NCBI RefSeq assembly: GCF_034424645.1
Contig: NZ_CP139969.1
Span: 2,294,001-2,358,000 of the forward strand
Length of the DNA: 64,000 nt
Direction of reading: 5' to 3'
From: Bordetella avium
Lineage (GTDB): Bacteria; Pseudomonadota; Gammaproteobacteria; Burkholderiales; Burkholderiaceae_B
A model generated the notes under the pieces. The model did no database searches. It had not been told where the DNA came from and saw nothing but the letters and a program-made list of their open reading frames with translations. Position numbers and translations under genes: made by a program. This document shows positions 54,757-63,967 of the stretch, piece by piece (within the stretch, counting starts at the first letter, position 1; every line of letters starts with the position of its first letter).

Positions 54757-56577
54757 TCATGCCACGCCCGCCAGTCCGGCGCTCAACTCGGCGACCCGCC
54801 CGGCGCGCACCGCCGAACCCAAGGCCCGTGCGCGGGGCAAAATATGCGCGCCATAAAACAGCGCCGTGCCTAGTTTATTGCGGTAGAACACATCATTGCT
54901 GCCCTCGGCAATCCTGCGGTAGCTCGCCAGTGCGGCACGCGCCATTTGCCAGCCGCCATGCGTCACGCCTGCCAGCATTAGATAGGGCACGCTGCCAAAG
55001 AACACCGCGCGCACCTCGCTAGCCGCGTGTTGCAGCACGAAAACCACCGCCTCTTCGTAGGCATCAATGGCCTCGGCAAAATGCTCACGCAGCCGTTGCA
55101 GCCCTTCGCCGCTGGCCTCGTCGGCCTGTTCAGCCTCCAGCGCCCTGAGCGTATCGCGCATGGCCGCAATGCAGGCATGCGCCACAGCGCCGCCATCGCG
55201 CAGAGTCTTGCGGCCTACGAAATCATTGGCCTGAATCGCGGTGGTGCCCTCATAAATAGGCAGAATGCGCGCATCGCGGTAATGCTGCGCGGCCCCCGTT
55301 TCCTCGATAAAACCCACGCCTCCGTGAACCTGCACCCCTAAGGACGCCACCTCCACGGCAGATTCGGTCGAAAAGCCTTTGACAATAGGCACAAGGTATT
55401 CATAGAAGGCTTGATTGCGTGCCCGCACCTCAGCGTCTGGATGATGCTTGCCCTTGTCGTGCGCGGCCGCCGCCACATAGGAAACGGCCCGAGCCGCCTC
55501 GGTCAGCGCGCGCATGGTCAGCAACATGCGCTGCACGTCCGGGTGATGCGAAATCGATACCGGACCCGCCGAACCTTCGATGGCACGCCCCTGTATGCGC
55601 TCACGTGCATAAGCCTGAGCCTTTTGATAGGCGCGCTCAGACAGCGCGATGCCCTGCTGGCCCACGGAGAAACGCGCGGCGTTCATCATGATGAACATAT
55701 ATTCCAGGCCCCGATTGGCTTGGCCGATCAGATAGCCGACCGCGCCCTCGCCCACCTCACCCTTGCCGGCGCCGTACAGCATCACCGCTGTCGGGCTGCC
55801 GTGAATACCCAGCTTGTGTTCCAGCGACGCGCACCAGACATCGTTGCGCCTGCCCAGTGAGCCGTCCTCGTTGACCAACACCTTGGGCACGATGAACAGG
55901 GAAATTCCCTTCACGCCAGCCGGCGCATCCGGCAGGCGGGCCAGCACCAGGTGGATGATGTTTTCGGCCAGATCATGTTCGCCGTAAGTAATGAAGATTT
56001 TCTGCCCTGTGAGGCGATAACTGCCATCGGGCTGCGGCACGGCGCGGGTCGCCAACAGTGCCAGATCAGAGCCTGCCTGCGGCTCGGTGAGATTCATGGT
56101 CCCGGTCCAGCGCCCGCCAATCAGCTGCGGCACATAGGCTTTCTGTTGCGCGGGCGAACCCACCATGAGCAGCGCTTCGATCACGCCATCGGTCAACATG
56201 GGGCATAGCGAGAAAGCGAGGCTGGCTGCCTGGAAGTTCTCGCTTGCCGGCGCGGCGACCAACTGCGGCAAGCCCTGACCGCCCCATTGCACCGGATGCT
56301 GCAAGCCCTGCCAGCCGCCAGTCGAGTACTCCGCAAAGGCGCGGGCGTAACCCGGCGTCGTAGTCACCACCCCCTCTTTCAAGACAGGCGGCTGACGGTC
56401 CCCCGACACATTGAGCGGTGCCACCACATCCTGCACAAAACGCGCATTCTCGGTGAGGATGGCATCGACCAGATCCGGCTCCACCTCCTCGAAACCCGGC
56501 AGTTGAAGGATTTCCTCCAAACCCGCCAGCTCTTTCAGGGCGAAGCGGATATCGCGCAGCGGCGTGGTGTAGCTCAT
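54757..56577 (-). CDS. Acyl-CoA dehydrogenase, large DmdC-like type
   Basis: FAD enzyme oxidising an acyl-CoA; of the ~600-residue class that includes 3-methylmercaptopropionyl-CoA dehydrogenases. 606 residues: N-terminal extension MSYTTPLRDIRFALKELAGL, TMNLTEPQAGSDLALLATRA, LGIHGSPTAVMLYGAG, and GGVGFIEETGAAQHYRDARI leading to the putative catalytic-Glu region PIYEGTTAIQANDFVG. Its electrons should pass to the EtfAB pair encoded 2 kb upstream on the same strand. Exact substrate unknown. Confidence 0.87.
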   Translation of the reverse strand: MSYTTPLRDIRFALKELAGLEEILQLPGFEEVEPDLVDAILTENARFVQDVVAPLNVSGDRQPPVLKEGVVTTTPGYARAFAEYSTGGWQGLQHPVQWGGQGLPQLVAAPASENFQAASLAFSLCPMLTDGVIEALLMVGSPAQQKAYVPQLIGGRWTGTMNLTEPQAGSDLALLATRAVPQPDGSYRLTGQKIFITYGEHDLAENIIHLVLARLPDAPAGVKGISLFIVPKVLVNEDGSLGRRNDVWCASLEHKLGIHGSPTAVMLYGAGKGEVGEGAVGYLIGQANRGLEYMFIMMNAARFSVGQQGIALSERAYQKAQAYARERIQGRAIEGSAGPVSISHHPDVQRMLLTMRALTEAARAVSYVAAAAHDKGKHHPDAEVRARNQAFYEYLVPIVKGFSTESAVEVASLGVQVHGGVGFIEETGAAQHYRDARILPIYEGTTAIQANDFVGRKTLRDGGAVAHACIAAMRDTLRALEAEQADEASGEGLQRLREHFAEAIDAYEEAVVFVLQHAASEVRAVFFGSVPYLMLAGVTHGGWQMARAALASYRRIAEGSNDVFYRNKLGTALFYGAHILPRARALGSAVRAGRVAELSAGLAGVA

Positions 56578-56626
56578 GATGTCTCCGTTCTATAAAAATC
56601 GGCGTGACTGCCGCCCGTGATGACGA

Positions 56627-58324
56627 TCAACCCAGGTGATAGGCCAAAGCTACGATCAATGGCCCCAGCACCGGCAACAGTACATTGGCAATGGCGTAGG
56701 TCACGGTGTAGCCCAGGATGGGCACCGAGCTTCCGGCCCGCTCGATCACGGCGCTGACTGTCGGCGTACTGACATGTTGTCCGGCAATCGCCCCCAAGAG
56801 CAGCGGCCCCTCGATCTTGAGCAATTTATGCCCAATCCAGAGGGAGGCGCAGGCCGGGCCCAGCGACACCGCCAAACCAATGACAGGCAGAATAAGCCCA
56901 TGCTGCTTTAAAAGAGTAATCGCCTGCGGCCCGGCCGACAAGCCGACGCAAGCAATGAAAATCGCCAACCCCAACTCCTTGAGCAGATTGAGGGCCGGTG
57001 CGGGAACATGCCCGATCGACGGCCGCTTCGCCGACAGCCAACCGCAGATCAAACCACTCACCAGCGCGCCGCCCCCACTGCCCAGCGACAGGGGCAAACC
57101 TGCAACCGTCGCTGACAGGCTGCCGATACCCAGCCCCGCCAGAATGCCGATGCTCATAAACACCAGATCGGTGCCGCCATCGCGGCGCAACTCGCTGCCC
57201 AGATGTTCGACGGCCTTGCTCAGCTGGGGGTCGGCGCCCACTAGTCTGAGCACATCGCCATATTGGAGCACCGTCGACGGCATCATCGGCAAGCTCATGC
57301 CGCCGCGCTCGACACTATGAAGAAACACCCCGCGCGCAGCGCGGGCCTGCGGGGTCTGCGCCAATTGCGCCAGCGTATGGCCATTGACGCGCCTGCTACC
57401 GATAACGACCTGACGCTCCTGCAAATTAAGCGCCTCGGCGTGGGCGGCCGGCACCTGGATTTCAGGCCCAATAACCTTGGTACCGCGCAGGGCATAAAAA
57501 CGCAGCCCCACGATCACCACGATGTCGCCGGTGCGCAGCACTTCCTCGGCTGCGGGCTCCACCGCCTCGCCATCGCGCAACAAACGGGTCAGCACTGTGC
57601 GCCCGGCAAGCTTTTCCTCGACCTCTTGCACCGTCATGCCCTCGGCAGCCGCCACAATGTGCGCGCGGCCCACCAGCCGCGGCAGGGCCGGCAAGGTGGC
57701 CTCGTCGTCTTCGGGCAATCCCCCCAGCTTGGTTTCCAGCTCCTTGCAGGCCGTGCGCAAATCGATACGCAGCAGCGCCGGCGCAACCTGACTGGTAAAG
57801 AATACGATGCTCAACATCCCCACCAGATAGGTCAGGGTGTAAGCCGTGGCGATATTGGCCTCCTGGCTCTGCAGCTCTGCCGCCGACAAGCCCAGATGGC
57901 GCAAGGCCTCCGAGGCAGTGCCGACCACGGCCGACTCCGTCGCCGCGCCCGCCGCCAAACCGGCGGTCGTTCCAGCATCGAAGCCGAAAATACGCGCCGC
58001 CACCAAGGAAATCACCAGTACCAGCACCGCCTCGATGATGGGCAAGACCATGAAGCGCAGGCTGGAGCGATTGAGATTGGCGAAAAAGCCCGGGCCGCCG
58101 GCATAACCCATGGCAAAGATGAAAAGCGCGAACGAAAGTTCACGCACCGGACCGCCCACCTGGCAGCCTGTCTGGCCCAATAACAGCGCCACGATCAAAG
58201 TCCCGCAGATACCTCCCAGCGCCACCGGGCCGATCCGGAACTTGCCGATGAAATAACCTAGACCGACCGCAATGAAAAGAATGGCGATAGGCACAGACTC
58301 AAAAAAACCGACGGAGCAGTTCAT
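56627..58324 (-). CDS. AspT/YidE-family transporter with two RCK-C domains
   Basis: Inner-membrane carrier of the aspartate:alanine exchanger group. 565 residues with hydrophobic segments in the first ~165 and last ~190 residues (for example LFIFAMGYAGGPGFFANL and IGVLAGLGIGSLSATVAGLPL-like runs) and a central soluble part with two TrkA-C/RCK-C-like domains (about 195-375: MTVQEVEEKLAGRTVLTRLL, LRTGDIVVIVGLRFYALRG, YGDVLRLVGADPQL). Substrate could be aspartate, alanine, succinate or another anion. 49 bases upstream of the acyl-CoA dehydrogenase. Confidence 0.83.
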   Translation of the reverse strand: MNCSVGFFESVPIAILFIAVGLGYFIGKFRIGPVALGGICGTLIVALLLGQTGCQVGGPVRELSFALFIFAMGYAGGPGFFANLNRSSLRFMVLPIIEAVLVLVISLVAARIFGFDAGTTAGLAAGAATESAVVGTASEALRHLGLSAAELQSQEANIATAYTLTYLVGMLSIVFFTSQVAPALLRIDLRTACKELETKLGGLPEDDEATLPALPRLVGRAHIVAAAEGMTVQEVEEKLAGRTVLTRLLRDGEAVEPAAEEVLRTGDIVVIVGLRFYALRGTKVIGPEIQVPAAHAEALNLQERQVVIGSRRVNGHTLAQLAQTPQARAARGVFLHSVERGGMSLPMMPSTVLQYGDVLRLVGADPQLSKAVEHLGSELRRDGGTDLVFMSIGILAGLGIGSLSATVAGLPLSLGSGGGALVSGLICGWLSAKRPSIGHVPAPALNLLKELGLAIFIACVGLSAGPQAITLLKQHGLILPVIGLAVSLGPACASLWIGHKLLKIEGPLLLGAIAGQHVSTPTVSAVIERAGSSVPILGYTVTYAIANVLLPVLGPLIVALAYHLG

Positions 58325-58544
58325 CGCGCGCGCTCCGTCTTTTGACTAGCATGACTTACATGACTTGCGACTAACTCTTTCATCCTGAGCCCTCTACGCA
58401 GTGTGTCTTGCATGCGTCGCAGACATTATCAGAAACAGGACGAAAGCCAAACCATCGCCTTTGTGCAAGGGCTGCTGCCAAGCCTAAGGGCCGCTTTCCG
58501 GCGTGTAAACGGTAAGAGCGCGCGAGCGTCTTGCGGACCGCCGA
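58325..58544. other. Intergenic region upstream of the AspT-like gene
   Basis: Together with the etf terminator this forms a 315-base gap. It presumably carries the promoter of the AspT-like gene. I see no convincing small gene: the frames here are either short or run antisense into etfA. Confidence 0.5.
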
Positions 58545-58621
58545 TAAAAAACCCCCGGTCAGAACAGCTTCCCGACTGCCGGACCGCAGTCCGACTGTTG
58601 AGATGCCATTCAGACCGGGGG
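58545..58621 (-). terminator. etfA terminator with a branched stem
   Basis: Outer arms CCCCCGGTCAGAA (58552-58564) and TTCAGACCGGGGG (58609-58621) pair with one mismatch. The 44-base interior holds a second hairpin CGGAC-CGCA-GTCCG (58580-58593). On the minus strand the outer stem is followed by TTTTTT (58550-58545), a classic intrinsic terminator end. Confidence 0.8.
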
Positions 58622-58639
58622 GTCTGCCTGTCGGCGCGA

Positions 58640-59569
58640 TCAGAGCGCGCTGGTCAGTTCCGGAACCACTTGGAACAGATCACCCACCAGACCGTAATCG
58701 GCCACGCCGAAGATCGGCGCTTCCGGGTCTTTATTGATAGCCACGATGACCTTGGAGTCTTTCATGCCCGCCAGGTGCTGGATGGCGCCGGAAATACCGA
58801 CTGCCACATACAGCTGAGGAGCTACGATCTTGCCGGTTTGTCCGACCTGCCAATCGTTGGGGGCATAACCCGCATCAACGGCTGCGCGCGAAGCGCCCAG
58901 GGCCGCGCCCAGCTTATCGGCCAGCGGATCGAGGATCTTGAAGTTCTCGGCGCTGCCCAGACCACGGCCACCCGAGACAACCACGCGGGCGCCCGCCAAT
59001 TCGGGACGGTCGCTCTTAGCGACTTCACGGCCCACAAAGCTGGACAAGCCGGAATCCGCCACGGCGGCCATCTCTTCGATCGCAGCCGTGCCGCCTGTGG
59101 CAGCCACGGCGTCAAAGCCGGTGGCGCGAACCGTGATGACCTTGACGGCATCGCCCGATTGCACGGTGGCGATGGCGTTGCCGGCATAGATCGGGCGCTG
59201 GAAGGTATCCGCCGACTCCACGCTGATGATGTCGGAAACCTGGGCCACATCGAGCTTGGCAGCCACGCGCGGCGCGACGTTCTTTCCCGAAGCCGTGGCC
59301 GGGAACAGAATGTGGCTGTAGGCCGGCGCCACGGCCAAAACCTGGGCGGCCAGATTTTCCGCCAGGCCTTCGGCGAGTTGCGGCGCATCGGCCAGCAAGA
59401 CCTTGCTCACGCCGGCGGCAGCGGCGGCCTGCTCGGCCACGCCACGGGCGTTGGCGCCCGCCACCAGCACGTGCACATCGCCACCGATCTTGACGGCGGC
59501 CGCAATAGTATTCAGGGTCGCGCCCTTGAGCTGGGCGTTGTCGTGTTCAGCAATAACAAGCGTCGTCAT
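58640..59569 (-). CDS. etfA: Electron transfer flavoprotein alpha subunit
   Basis: FAD-binding half of the ETF dimer that takes electrons from acyl-CoA dehydrogenases to ETF-ubiquinone oxidoreductase. 309 residues; FAD domain motifs [48 protein letters not shown] and [23 protein letters not shown]. Starts two bases after etfB. Confidence 0.97.
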   Translation of the reverse strand: MTTLVIAEHDNAQLKGATLNTIAAAVKIGGDVHVLVAGANARGVAEQAAAAAGVSKVLLADAPQLAEGLAENLAAQVLAVAPAYSHILFPATASGKNVAPRVAAKLDVAQVSDIISVESADTFQRPIYAGNAIATVQSGDAVKVITVRATGFDAVAATGGTAAIEEMAAVADSGLSSFVGREVAKSDRPELAGARVVVSGGRGLGSAENFKILDPLADKLGAALGASRAAVDAGYAPNDWQVGQTGKIVAPQLYVAVGISGAIQHLAGMKDSKVIVAINKDPEAPIFGVADYGLVGDLFQVVPELTSAL

Positions 59570-59571
59570 TG

Positions 59572-60321
59572 TTAGATCACCTTCGCTTCATTCTTGAGTT
59601 TTTCGACCAGCGCGGCGACGTCGGCCACCTTGATGCCAGCCTTGCGGGCCGCAGGCTCGGTGACTTTCAGGGTCTTCAGGCGCGGCGCGGCGTCCACACC
59701 CAGGTCCTGCGGCGTGACCGTGTCCAGCGGCTTTTTCTTGGCCTTCATGATGTTGGGCAGCGTGACATAACGCGGCTCATTCAGGCGCAAGTCGGTCGTG
59801 ATGATGGCCGGCAGCTTGAGCGTCAGCGTTTCCAGGCCGCCATCGACTTCGCGAGTCACGGTGACATTGCCATCGCCCAGCTCGACCTTGCTGGCGAACG
59901 TAGCCTGCGGCCAGTCCAGCAAGGCAGCCAGCATCTGGCCGGTCTGGTTGGCGTCATCATCAATCGCCTGCTTGCCCAGAATCACCAGTTGCGGCTGTTC
60001 CTTGTCGACCAAGGCCTTGAGCAATTTGGCGACAGCCAGCGGCTGCAACTCAGCGTCGGTCTGCACCAACACGCCGCGGTCGGCGCCAATGGCCATGGCG
60101 GTGCGCAAGGTTTCCTGGCATTGCGCCACGCCGCAAGATACGGCGATCACTTCCGCAATGCTGCCCTTTTCTTTCAGACGGGTCGCCTCTTCGACAGCGA
60201 TTTCGTCAAAGGGGTTCATCGACATCTTCACATTGGCGATGTCCACATCCGATTGATCGGACTTCACGCGCACCTTGACGTTGTAGTCAACGACGCGCTT
60301 GACGGGTACCAATACCTTCAT
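59572..60321 (-). CDS. etfB: Electron transfer flavoprotein beta subunit
   Basis: AMP-binding partner of EtfA. 249 residues from ATG 60321 ([20 protein letters not shown]); six upstream in-frame residues are discarded as the conserved N-terminus is [49 protein letters not shown] (recognition/AMP region) and the AKKKPLDT segment are typical. Confidence 0.97.
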   Translation of the reverse strand: MKVLVPVKRVVDYNVKVRVKSDQSDVDIANVKMSMNPFDEIAVEEATRLKEKGSIAEVIAVSCGVAQCQETLRTAMAIGADRGVLVQTDAELQPLAVAKLLKALVDKEQPQLVILGKQAIDDDANQTGQMLAALLDWPQATFASKVELGDGNVTVTREVDGGLETLTLKLPAIITTDLRLNEPRYVTLPNIMKAKKKPLDTVTPQDLGVDAAPRLKTLKVTEPAARKAGIKVADVAALVEKLKNEAKVI

Positions 60322-60391
60322 CCAGCAGCCTCCAGACAATAATTACCCGGCGATATGCCGGGGTTTGCATTACACGAAATCTTTCCTGATT

Positions 60392-61315
60392 CTACAGCTT
60401 AGACAGCGACCTGATGTGTGCAACCACACTGCGGCCCAGCGCGGACAGACTGTACCCGCCCTCCAGCGTGCTCACGATACGGCCTTGCGCATAACGATCC
60501 GCCACCGCGACGAGCTGGTCGGTGATCCAGGCGTAATCGCTTTCCACCAGCCCCATCTGTGCCATATCGTCCTCCCGATGCGCATCAAAACCGGCTGACA
60601 CCAGGATCAGTTGCGGTGCGTGGGCTTCCAAACGCGGCAACCATTGCTGGCGCACCACCTCACGCACCTTGGGGCCAGTGGTGTAGGCATCCATCGGCAC
60701 GTTCACCATATTGGCCGCAGCATGCTCAGCCCCGCTGTTGGGGAAAAAAGGATGCTGGAAAAAGCTGCACATCAGTACGCGCTCGTCACCCGCAAAAGCT
60801 TGTTCGATGCCATTGCCATGATGGACATCGAAATCAACGATGGCGATCCGCGTCAAACCATGAACCTGCATGGCGTAACTGGCCGCGATGGCGATATTGT
60901 TGAAAAAACAGAAGCCCATCGCACGGCTGTGTTCGGCATGATGCCCGGGCGGGCGAACCGCACAAAACGCCGTCCGGGCCTCGCCCGCCATCAGTGCGTC
61001 AACCGCCGCAATGCCCGCGCCGGCGGCATGATAGGCAGCCTCTAGCGTATGCGGATTCATAAGCGTGTCCGGGTCGATCTCGGCATAGCCATGCTCCGGA
61101 GACAGGCCGCGCAGACGATCCAGGTGATAGGCGCTGTGTACGCGCAAAATGTCTTGACGCGTGGCCGCGGGCACCTCTCTCTCGCCCAGATAGGGCATCA
61201 GACCGCTGGCCAGAAGTTGATCGGAAATGGCATCCAGCCTCTGTGGGCTCTCGGGATGCCAACTGCCCATTTCATGCAGTTTGCACGACGGATGAGTAAG
61301 ATACATGGTCTCCAT
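60392..61315 (-). CDS. Histone deacetylase-like (class II HDAC/AcuC/APAH superfamily) amidohydrolase
   Basis: Zinc-dependent deacetylase of proteins or acetylpolyamines; cytoplasmic. 307 residues starting METMYLTHPSCKLHEMGSWH (ATG 61315; 61306 and 61333 are alternatives). Catalytic pair HH in RPPGHHAEHSRAMGFCFFNN, zinc ligands in VDFDVHHGNG and Asp in VSAGFDAHRED. Follows nothing upstream; etfB begins 70 bases after it. The start codon is only 10 bases from the start of divergent mltB, so their 5' ends and promoters must interlock. Confidence 0.9.
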   Translation of the reverse strand: METMYLTHPSCKLHEMGSWHPESPQRLDAISDQLLASGLMPYLGEREVPAATRQDILRVHSAYHLDRLRGLSPEHGYAEIDPDTLMNPHTLEAAYHAAGAGIAAVDALMAGEARTAFCAVRPPGHHAEHSRAMGFCFFNNIAIAASYAMQVHGLTRIAIVDFDVHHGNGIEQAFAGDERVLMCSFFQHPFFPNSGAEHAAANMVNVPMDAYTTGPKVREVVRQQWLPRLEAHAPQLILVSAGFDAHREDDMAQMGLVESDYAWITDQLVAVADRYAQGRIVSTLEGGYSLSALGRSVVAHIRSLSKL

Positions 61316-61325
61316 AGGGAAGATT

Positions 61326-62465
61326 ATGTTCATCACCCGGCGTTTCCTGCAAATCGGCCTACTGGCCATGCTCCTGGGAGGTTGTGCCTCCCCCCCTTTG
61401 AAGCTCCAAGACGCCAGCGCAAACCCCTCGAACACCAAGGGTAAACCCGAGGCCATTCGCATCGGACCGGACAGCCCTGCGGCAGAACCTTCCGCCACGC
61501 TGGGCGCAAGCGGCAAACTCAGGCCCGAGGTAAGCCGCTTTGGCGAAAGCTTGGCCAGCGAGCGCGCCCTGCCGCCACAAGCCGTGCTGGACCTACTGGC
61601 CGATGCGCGCTACAGCAGCACCGTGGCCCGCCTGATTGCCCCCTCGGTTCCTGGACGCAAGGTATGGCGAAGCTGGGATACCTATCGTGCGCGCTTCATT
61701 GAACCCAAGCGCATCGGCTGGGGCGTGGAATTCTGGAACGAAAACCGTGCCGTGATCGAGCGCGCTGCGCAGCAATACGGCGTCCCGGCGTCCATCATCG
61801 TGTCCATCATTGGCGTCGAAACGCTATATGGCCGCAACATGGGTAATTTCCGCGTCATCGATGCGCTGGCGACGCTGGCCTTTGACCACCCCGAACCCGC
61901 CCGCCCCGAACGGGTCGAGATGTTCCGCAAACAGTTGGCTGACTTCATCACGCTGACGCTACAGGGCAAGCTGGAGCCCGGCACGCTGGGCTCGTTCGCC
62001 GGTGCGATCGGCATGCCGCAATTCATGCCCACCAGCATTGCCCATTACGCAGTGGATGGCGATGACGACGGCCACATCGATCTGGCTAACAGCGTGCCCG
62101 ATGCCGTGATGTCGGTAGGCAGCTTTTTACAGAAACACGGCTGGCAACGTGGCTTACCCGTGTTTGCCCCCGTTATCCTGCCCGCCGACCCATCGTCCCT
62201 GGTGGATGGCGGTCTGGTGCCCAAACTGAACTGGGCCGGATTGCAGCAGGCCGGGGCGCACCTCAGGCCTGGCGCCAGCGCCGAACCCTGGCAGAACAGC
62301 CCGCTAGGCGTGATCGATCTTGCCGAAGAAGCACGCGGCACGGCGGTATATCGTACCGGCACCGCCAACTTCTTTGTCATCACGCAGTACAACCGCAGTT
62401 ACTTCTATGCCACAGCGGTGGCTGACCTGGCAGCAGCGCTGCAAGCCCGAGTCGGCCGCCCATAA
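61326..62465 (+). CDS. mltB: Membrane-bound lytic murein transglycosylase B (lipoprotein)
   Basis: Cleaves peptidoglycan glycan strands to 1,6-anhydromuropeptides; outer-membrane lipoprotein. 379 residues from ATG 61326, with AGGGAAG upstream. Signal peptide with lipobox LLGGC, lipidated Cys at about 22. Catalytic Glu in IIGVETLYGRNMGNF, followed by GAIGMPQFMPTSIAHYAVDGDDDGH. SltB/MltB family 3 fold. Confidence 0.93.
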   Translation: MFITRRFLQIGLLAMLLGGCASPPLKLQDASANPSNTKGKPEAIRIGPDSPAAEPSATLGASGKLRPEVSRFGESLASERALPPQAVLDLLADARYSSTVARLIAPSVPGRKVWRSWDTYRARFIEPKRIGWGVEFWNENRAVIERAAQQYGVPASIIVSIIGVETLYGRNMGNFRVIDALATLAFDHPEPARPERVEMFRKQLADFITLTLQGKLEPGTLGSFAGAIGMPQFMPTSIAHYAVDGDDDGHIDLANSVPDAVMSVGSFLQKHGWQRGLPVFAPVILPADPSSLVDGGLVPKLNWAGLQQAGAHLRPGASAEPWQNSPLGVIDLAEEARGTAVYRTGTANFFVITQYNRSYFYATAVADLAAALQARVGRP

Positions 62466-62482
62466 GGTGTTGCGGTCAGGAT

Positions 62483-62502
62483 GCCGGGCGCTCGGGCCCG
62501 GC
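62483..62502. terminator. Hairpin between convergent mltB and cysM
   Basis: GCCGGGC-GCTCGG-GCCCGGC, seven-pair stem, 17 bases after the mltB stop and eight before the cysM stop. No U-tract; possible two-way terminator. Confidence 0.4.
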
Positions 62503-62510
62503 GTCGCCCC

Positions 62511-63422
62511 TCAGTCGAAAACACCCGTAGACAGATAACGGTCACCGCGATCGCAAACGATAAATACGATCGTGGCGTTTTCTACGCGCTCGGCCACACG
62601 CAAGGCGGCAACCAGCGCACCCGCCGCAGAAATCCCACCGAAAATACCTTCCTCGGCCGCCATGCGTCGCGCCATCTGCTCGGCATCGGCCTGGACGATG
62701 GACTCGTAGGCATCCACCAGCGAAGCATCGAAAATCTTGGGCAGATAAGCTTGCGGCCACTTGCGTATGCCCGGAATCTGCGAGCCTTCGGCCGGCTGTG
62801 CGCCCACCACTTGCACCGCTGGATTGCGCGATTTGAGATAGCTAGCCACGCCCATAATGGTGCCGGTGGTGCCCATGGCGCTGACGAAATGCGTCACCTG
62901 ACCCTGCGTCTGCGCCCAGATTTCCGGCCCCGTGCCTTCGATATGGGCGCGTGGGTTATCCGGATTGGCGAACTGATCCAAGACCTTGCCCTTGCCCTCG
63001 GCCTGCATGGCGGTAGCCAGATCTCGCGCATACTCCATGCCGCCCTTGTCGGCTGGCGTGAGGATCAGCTCGGCGCCATAGGCCGCCATGGCAGCGCGGC
63101 GCTCTACTGAAAGATTGTCGGGCATGATCAGCACCATGCGATAGCCTCGCATGGCTGCGGTCATGGCCAGGGCAATACCGGTATTGCCGCTGGTGGCCTC
63201 GATCAGCGTATCGCCGGGACTGATTTCGCCGCGTTCTTCGGCGCGCAAAATCATGGACAGCGCCGGTCTATCCTTGACCGAACCTGCCGGATTATTGCCT
63301 TCCAGTTTGGCTAGGATGACATTGCCACGGGCCTGGCCGAGTTCGCCAGGAATGCGTTGCAGGCGCACCAACGGCGTATTGCCGACGGTCTGCTCGATAG
63401 TGGGGTAAGTGATGGCGTTCAT
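62511..63422 (-). CDS. cysM: Cysteine synthase B
   Basis: PLP enzyme making cysteine (or S-sulfocysteine from thiosulfate) from O-acetylserine. 303 residues, E. coli CysM length. PLP Lys in NNPAGSVKDRPALSM, the Thr/Ser loop in EATSGNTGIALA and the phosphate-binding GTTGT in SAMGTTGTIMG. Slight preference for CysM over CysK from length and the opening sequence (TIEQTVGNTPLVRLQRIPG). Confidence 0.92.
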   Translation of the reverse strand: MNAITYPTIEQTVGNTPLVRLQRIPGELGQARGNVILAKLEGNNPAGSVKDRPALSMILRAEERGEISPGDTLIEATSGNTGIALAMTAAMRGYRMVLIMPDNLSVERRAAMAAYGAELILTPADKGGMEYARDLATAMQAEGKGKVLDQFANPDNPRAHIEGTGPEIWAQTQGQVTHFVSAMGTTGTIMGVASYLKSRNPAVQVVGAQPAEGSQIPGIRKWPQAYLPKIFDASLVDAYESIVQADAEQMARRMAAEEGIFGGISAAGALVAALRVAERVENATIVFIVCDRGDRYLSTGVFD

Positions 63423-63485
63423 GAGTTGATCATAACCCTGCGGCCCGCCCCGCTATCGCAAACCCGTGCTAGGCGCAGGGAAAAA

Positions 63486-63875
63486 TCAGGGTTGGCGCAC
63501 TGCCTTCGCTGGAACCGGCTTGTTGGAGGAGGCCCCAGGTTTGCGCGTCGAGGCCGAGCTTGACGCCGCAGGGGGAACAGCAGGGGGCGCCGAGACGGCA
63601 GTGCGCGAAGACGGCGCTTGCCCCACGGTCAGGCCAGCCTCGGCGAAGCCGGCGATCTTGCGCTCACCGATGCCGCGCACGCGCTCGCTTAGATCCTGCA
63701 AGGACAAAAAAGGCCCGCCGCGCTCGCGTTCGCGCACAATGAGTTCGGCGCTGCGCGGCCCCACCCCTTTCAATTCGCGCAGTTGCGCAGCGGTAGCGCT
63801 GTTGAGGTCAAGGGCCGTCGCCGGGAAGGCGGCGCCCAGCAGTAATGCCGTGCATAGCAAGGGGGCGAAACGCAT
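63486..63875 (-). CDS. Exported ComEA-like helix-hairpin-helix protein
   Basis: 129 residues: signal peptide MRFAPLLCTALLLGAAFPATA, then a tandem helix-hairpin-helix DNA-binding domain (LDLNSATAAQLRELKGVGP, then LSERVRGIGERKIAGF; about 22-82), then a flexible Ala/Pro/Ser-rich tail ending basic. Such periplasmic proteins bind DNA during uptake in competent bacteria; a role here is inferred. AGT-spaced GGAG lies before the ATG. Confidence 0.85.
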   Translation of the reverse strand: MRFAPLLCTALLLGAAFPATALDLNSATAAQLRELKGVGPRSAELIVRERERGGPFLSLQDLSERVRGIGERKIAGFAEAGLTVGQAPSSRTAVSAPPAVPPAASSSASTRKPGASSNKPVPAKAVRQP

Positions 63876-63926
63876 AATGACTCCAGAAGAAAAGACGGCG
63901 ACCGCCGTCAGGCCCTCCAGAATGCG

Positions 63927-63964
63927 CTGACGGGCCCCTCAAGGGCCCGTCAGTTCGATTTTTT
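63927..63964. terminator. Strong intrinsic terminator
   Basis: CTGACGGGCCC-CTCAA-GGGCCCGTCAG, perfect 11-bp stem, followed on the plus strand by TTCGATTTTTTG. The plus strand has no nearby gene that it would serve; on the minus strand it would follow the gene entering from the right edge, though there its U-tract is poor. Confidence 0.7.
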
Positions 63965-63967
63965 GCC

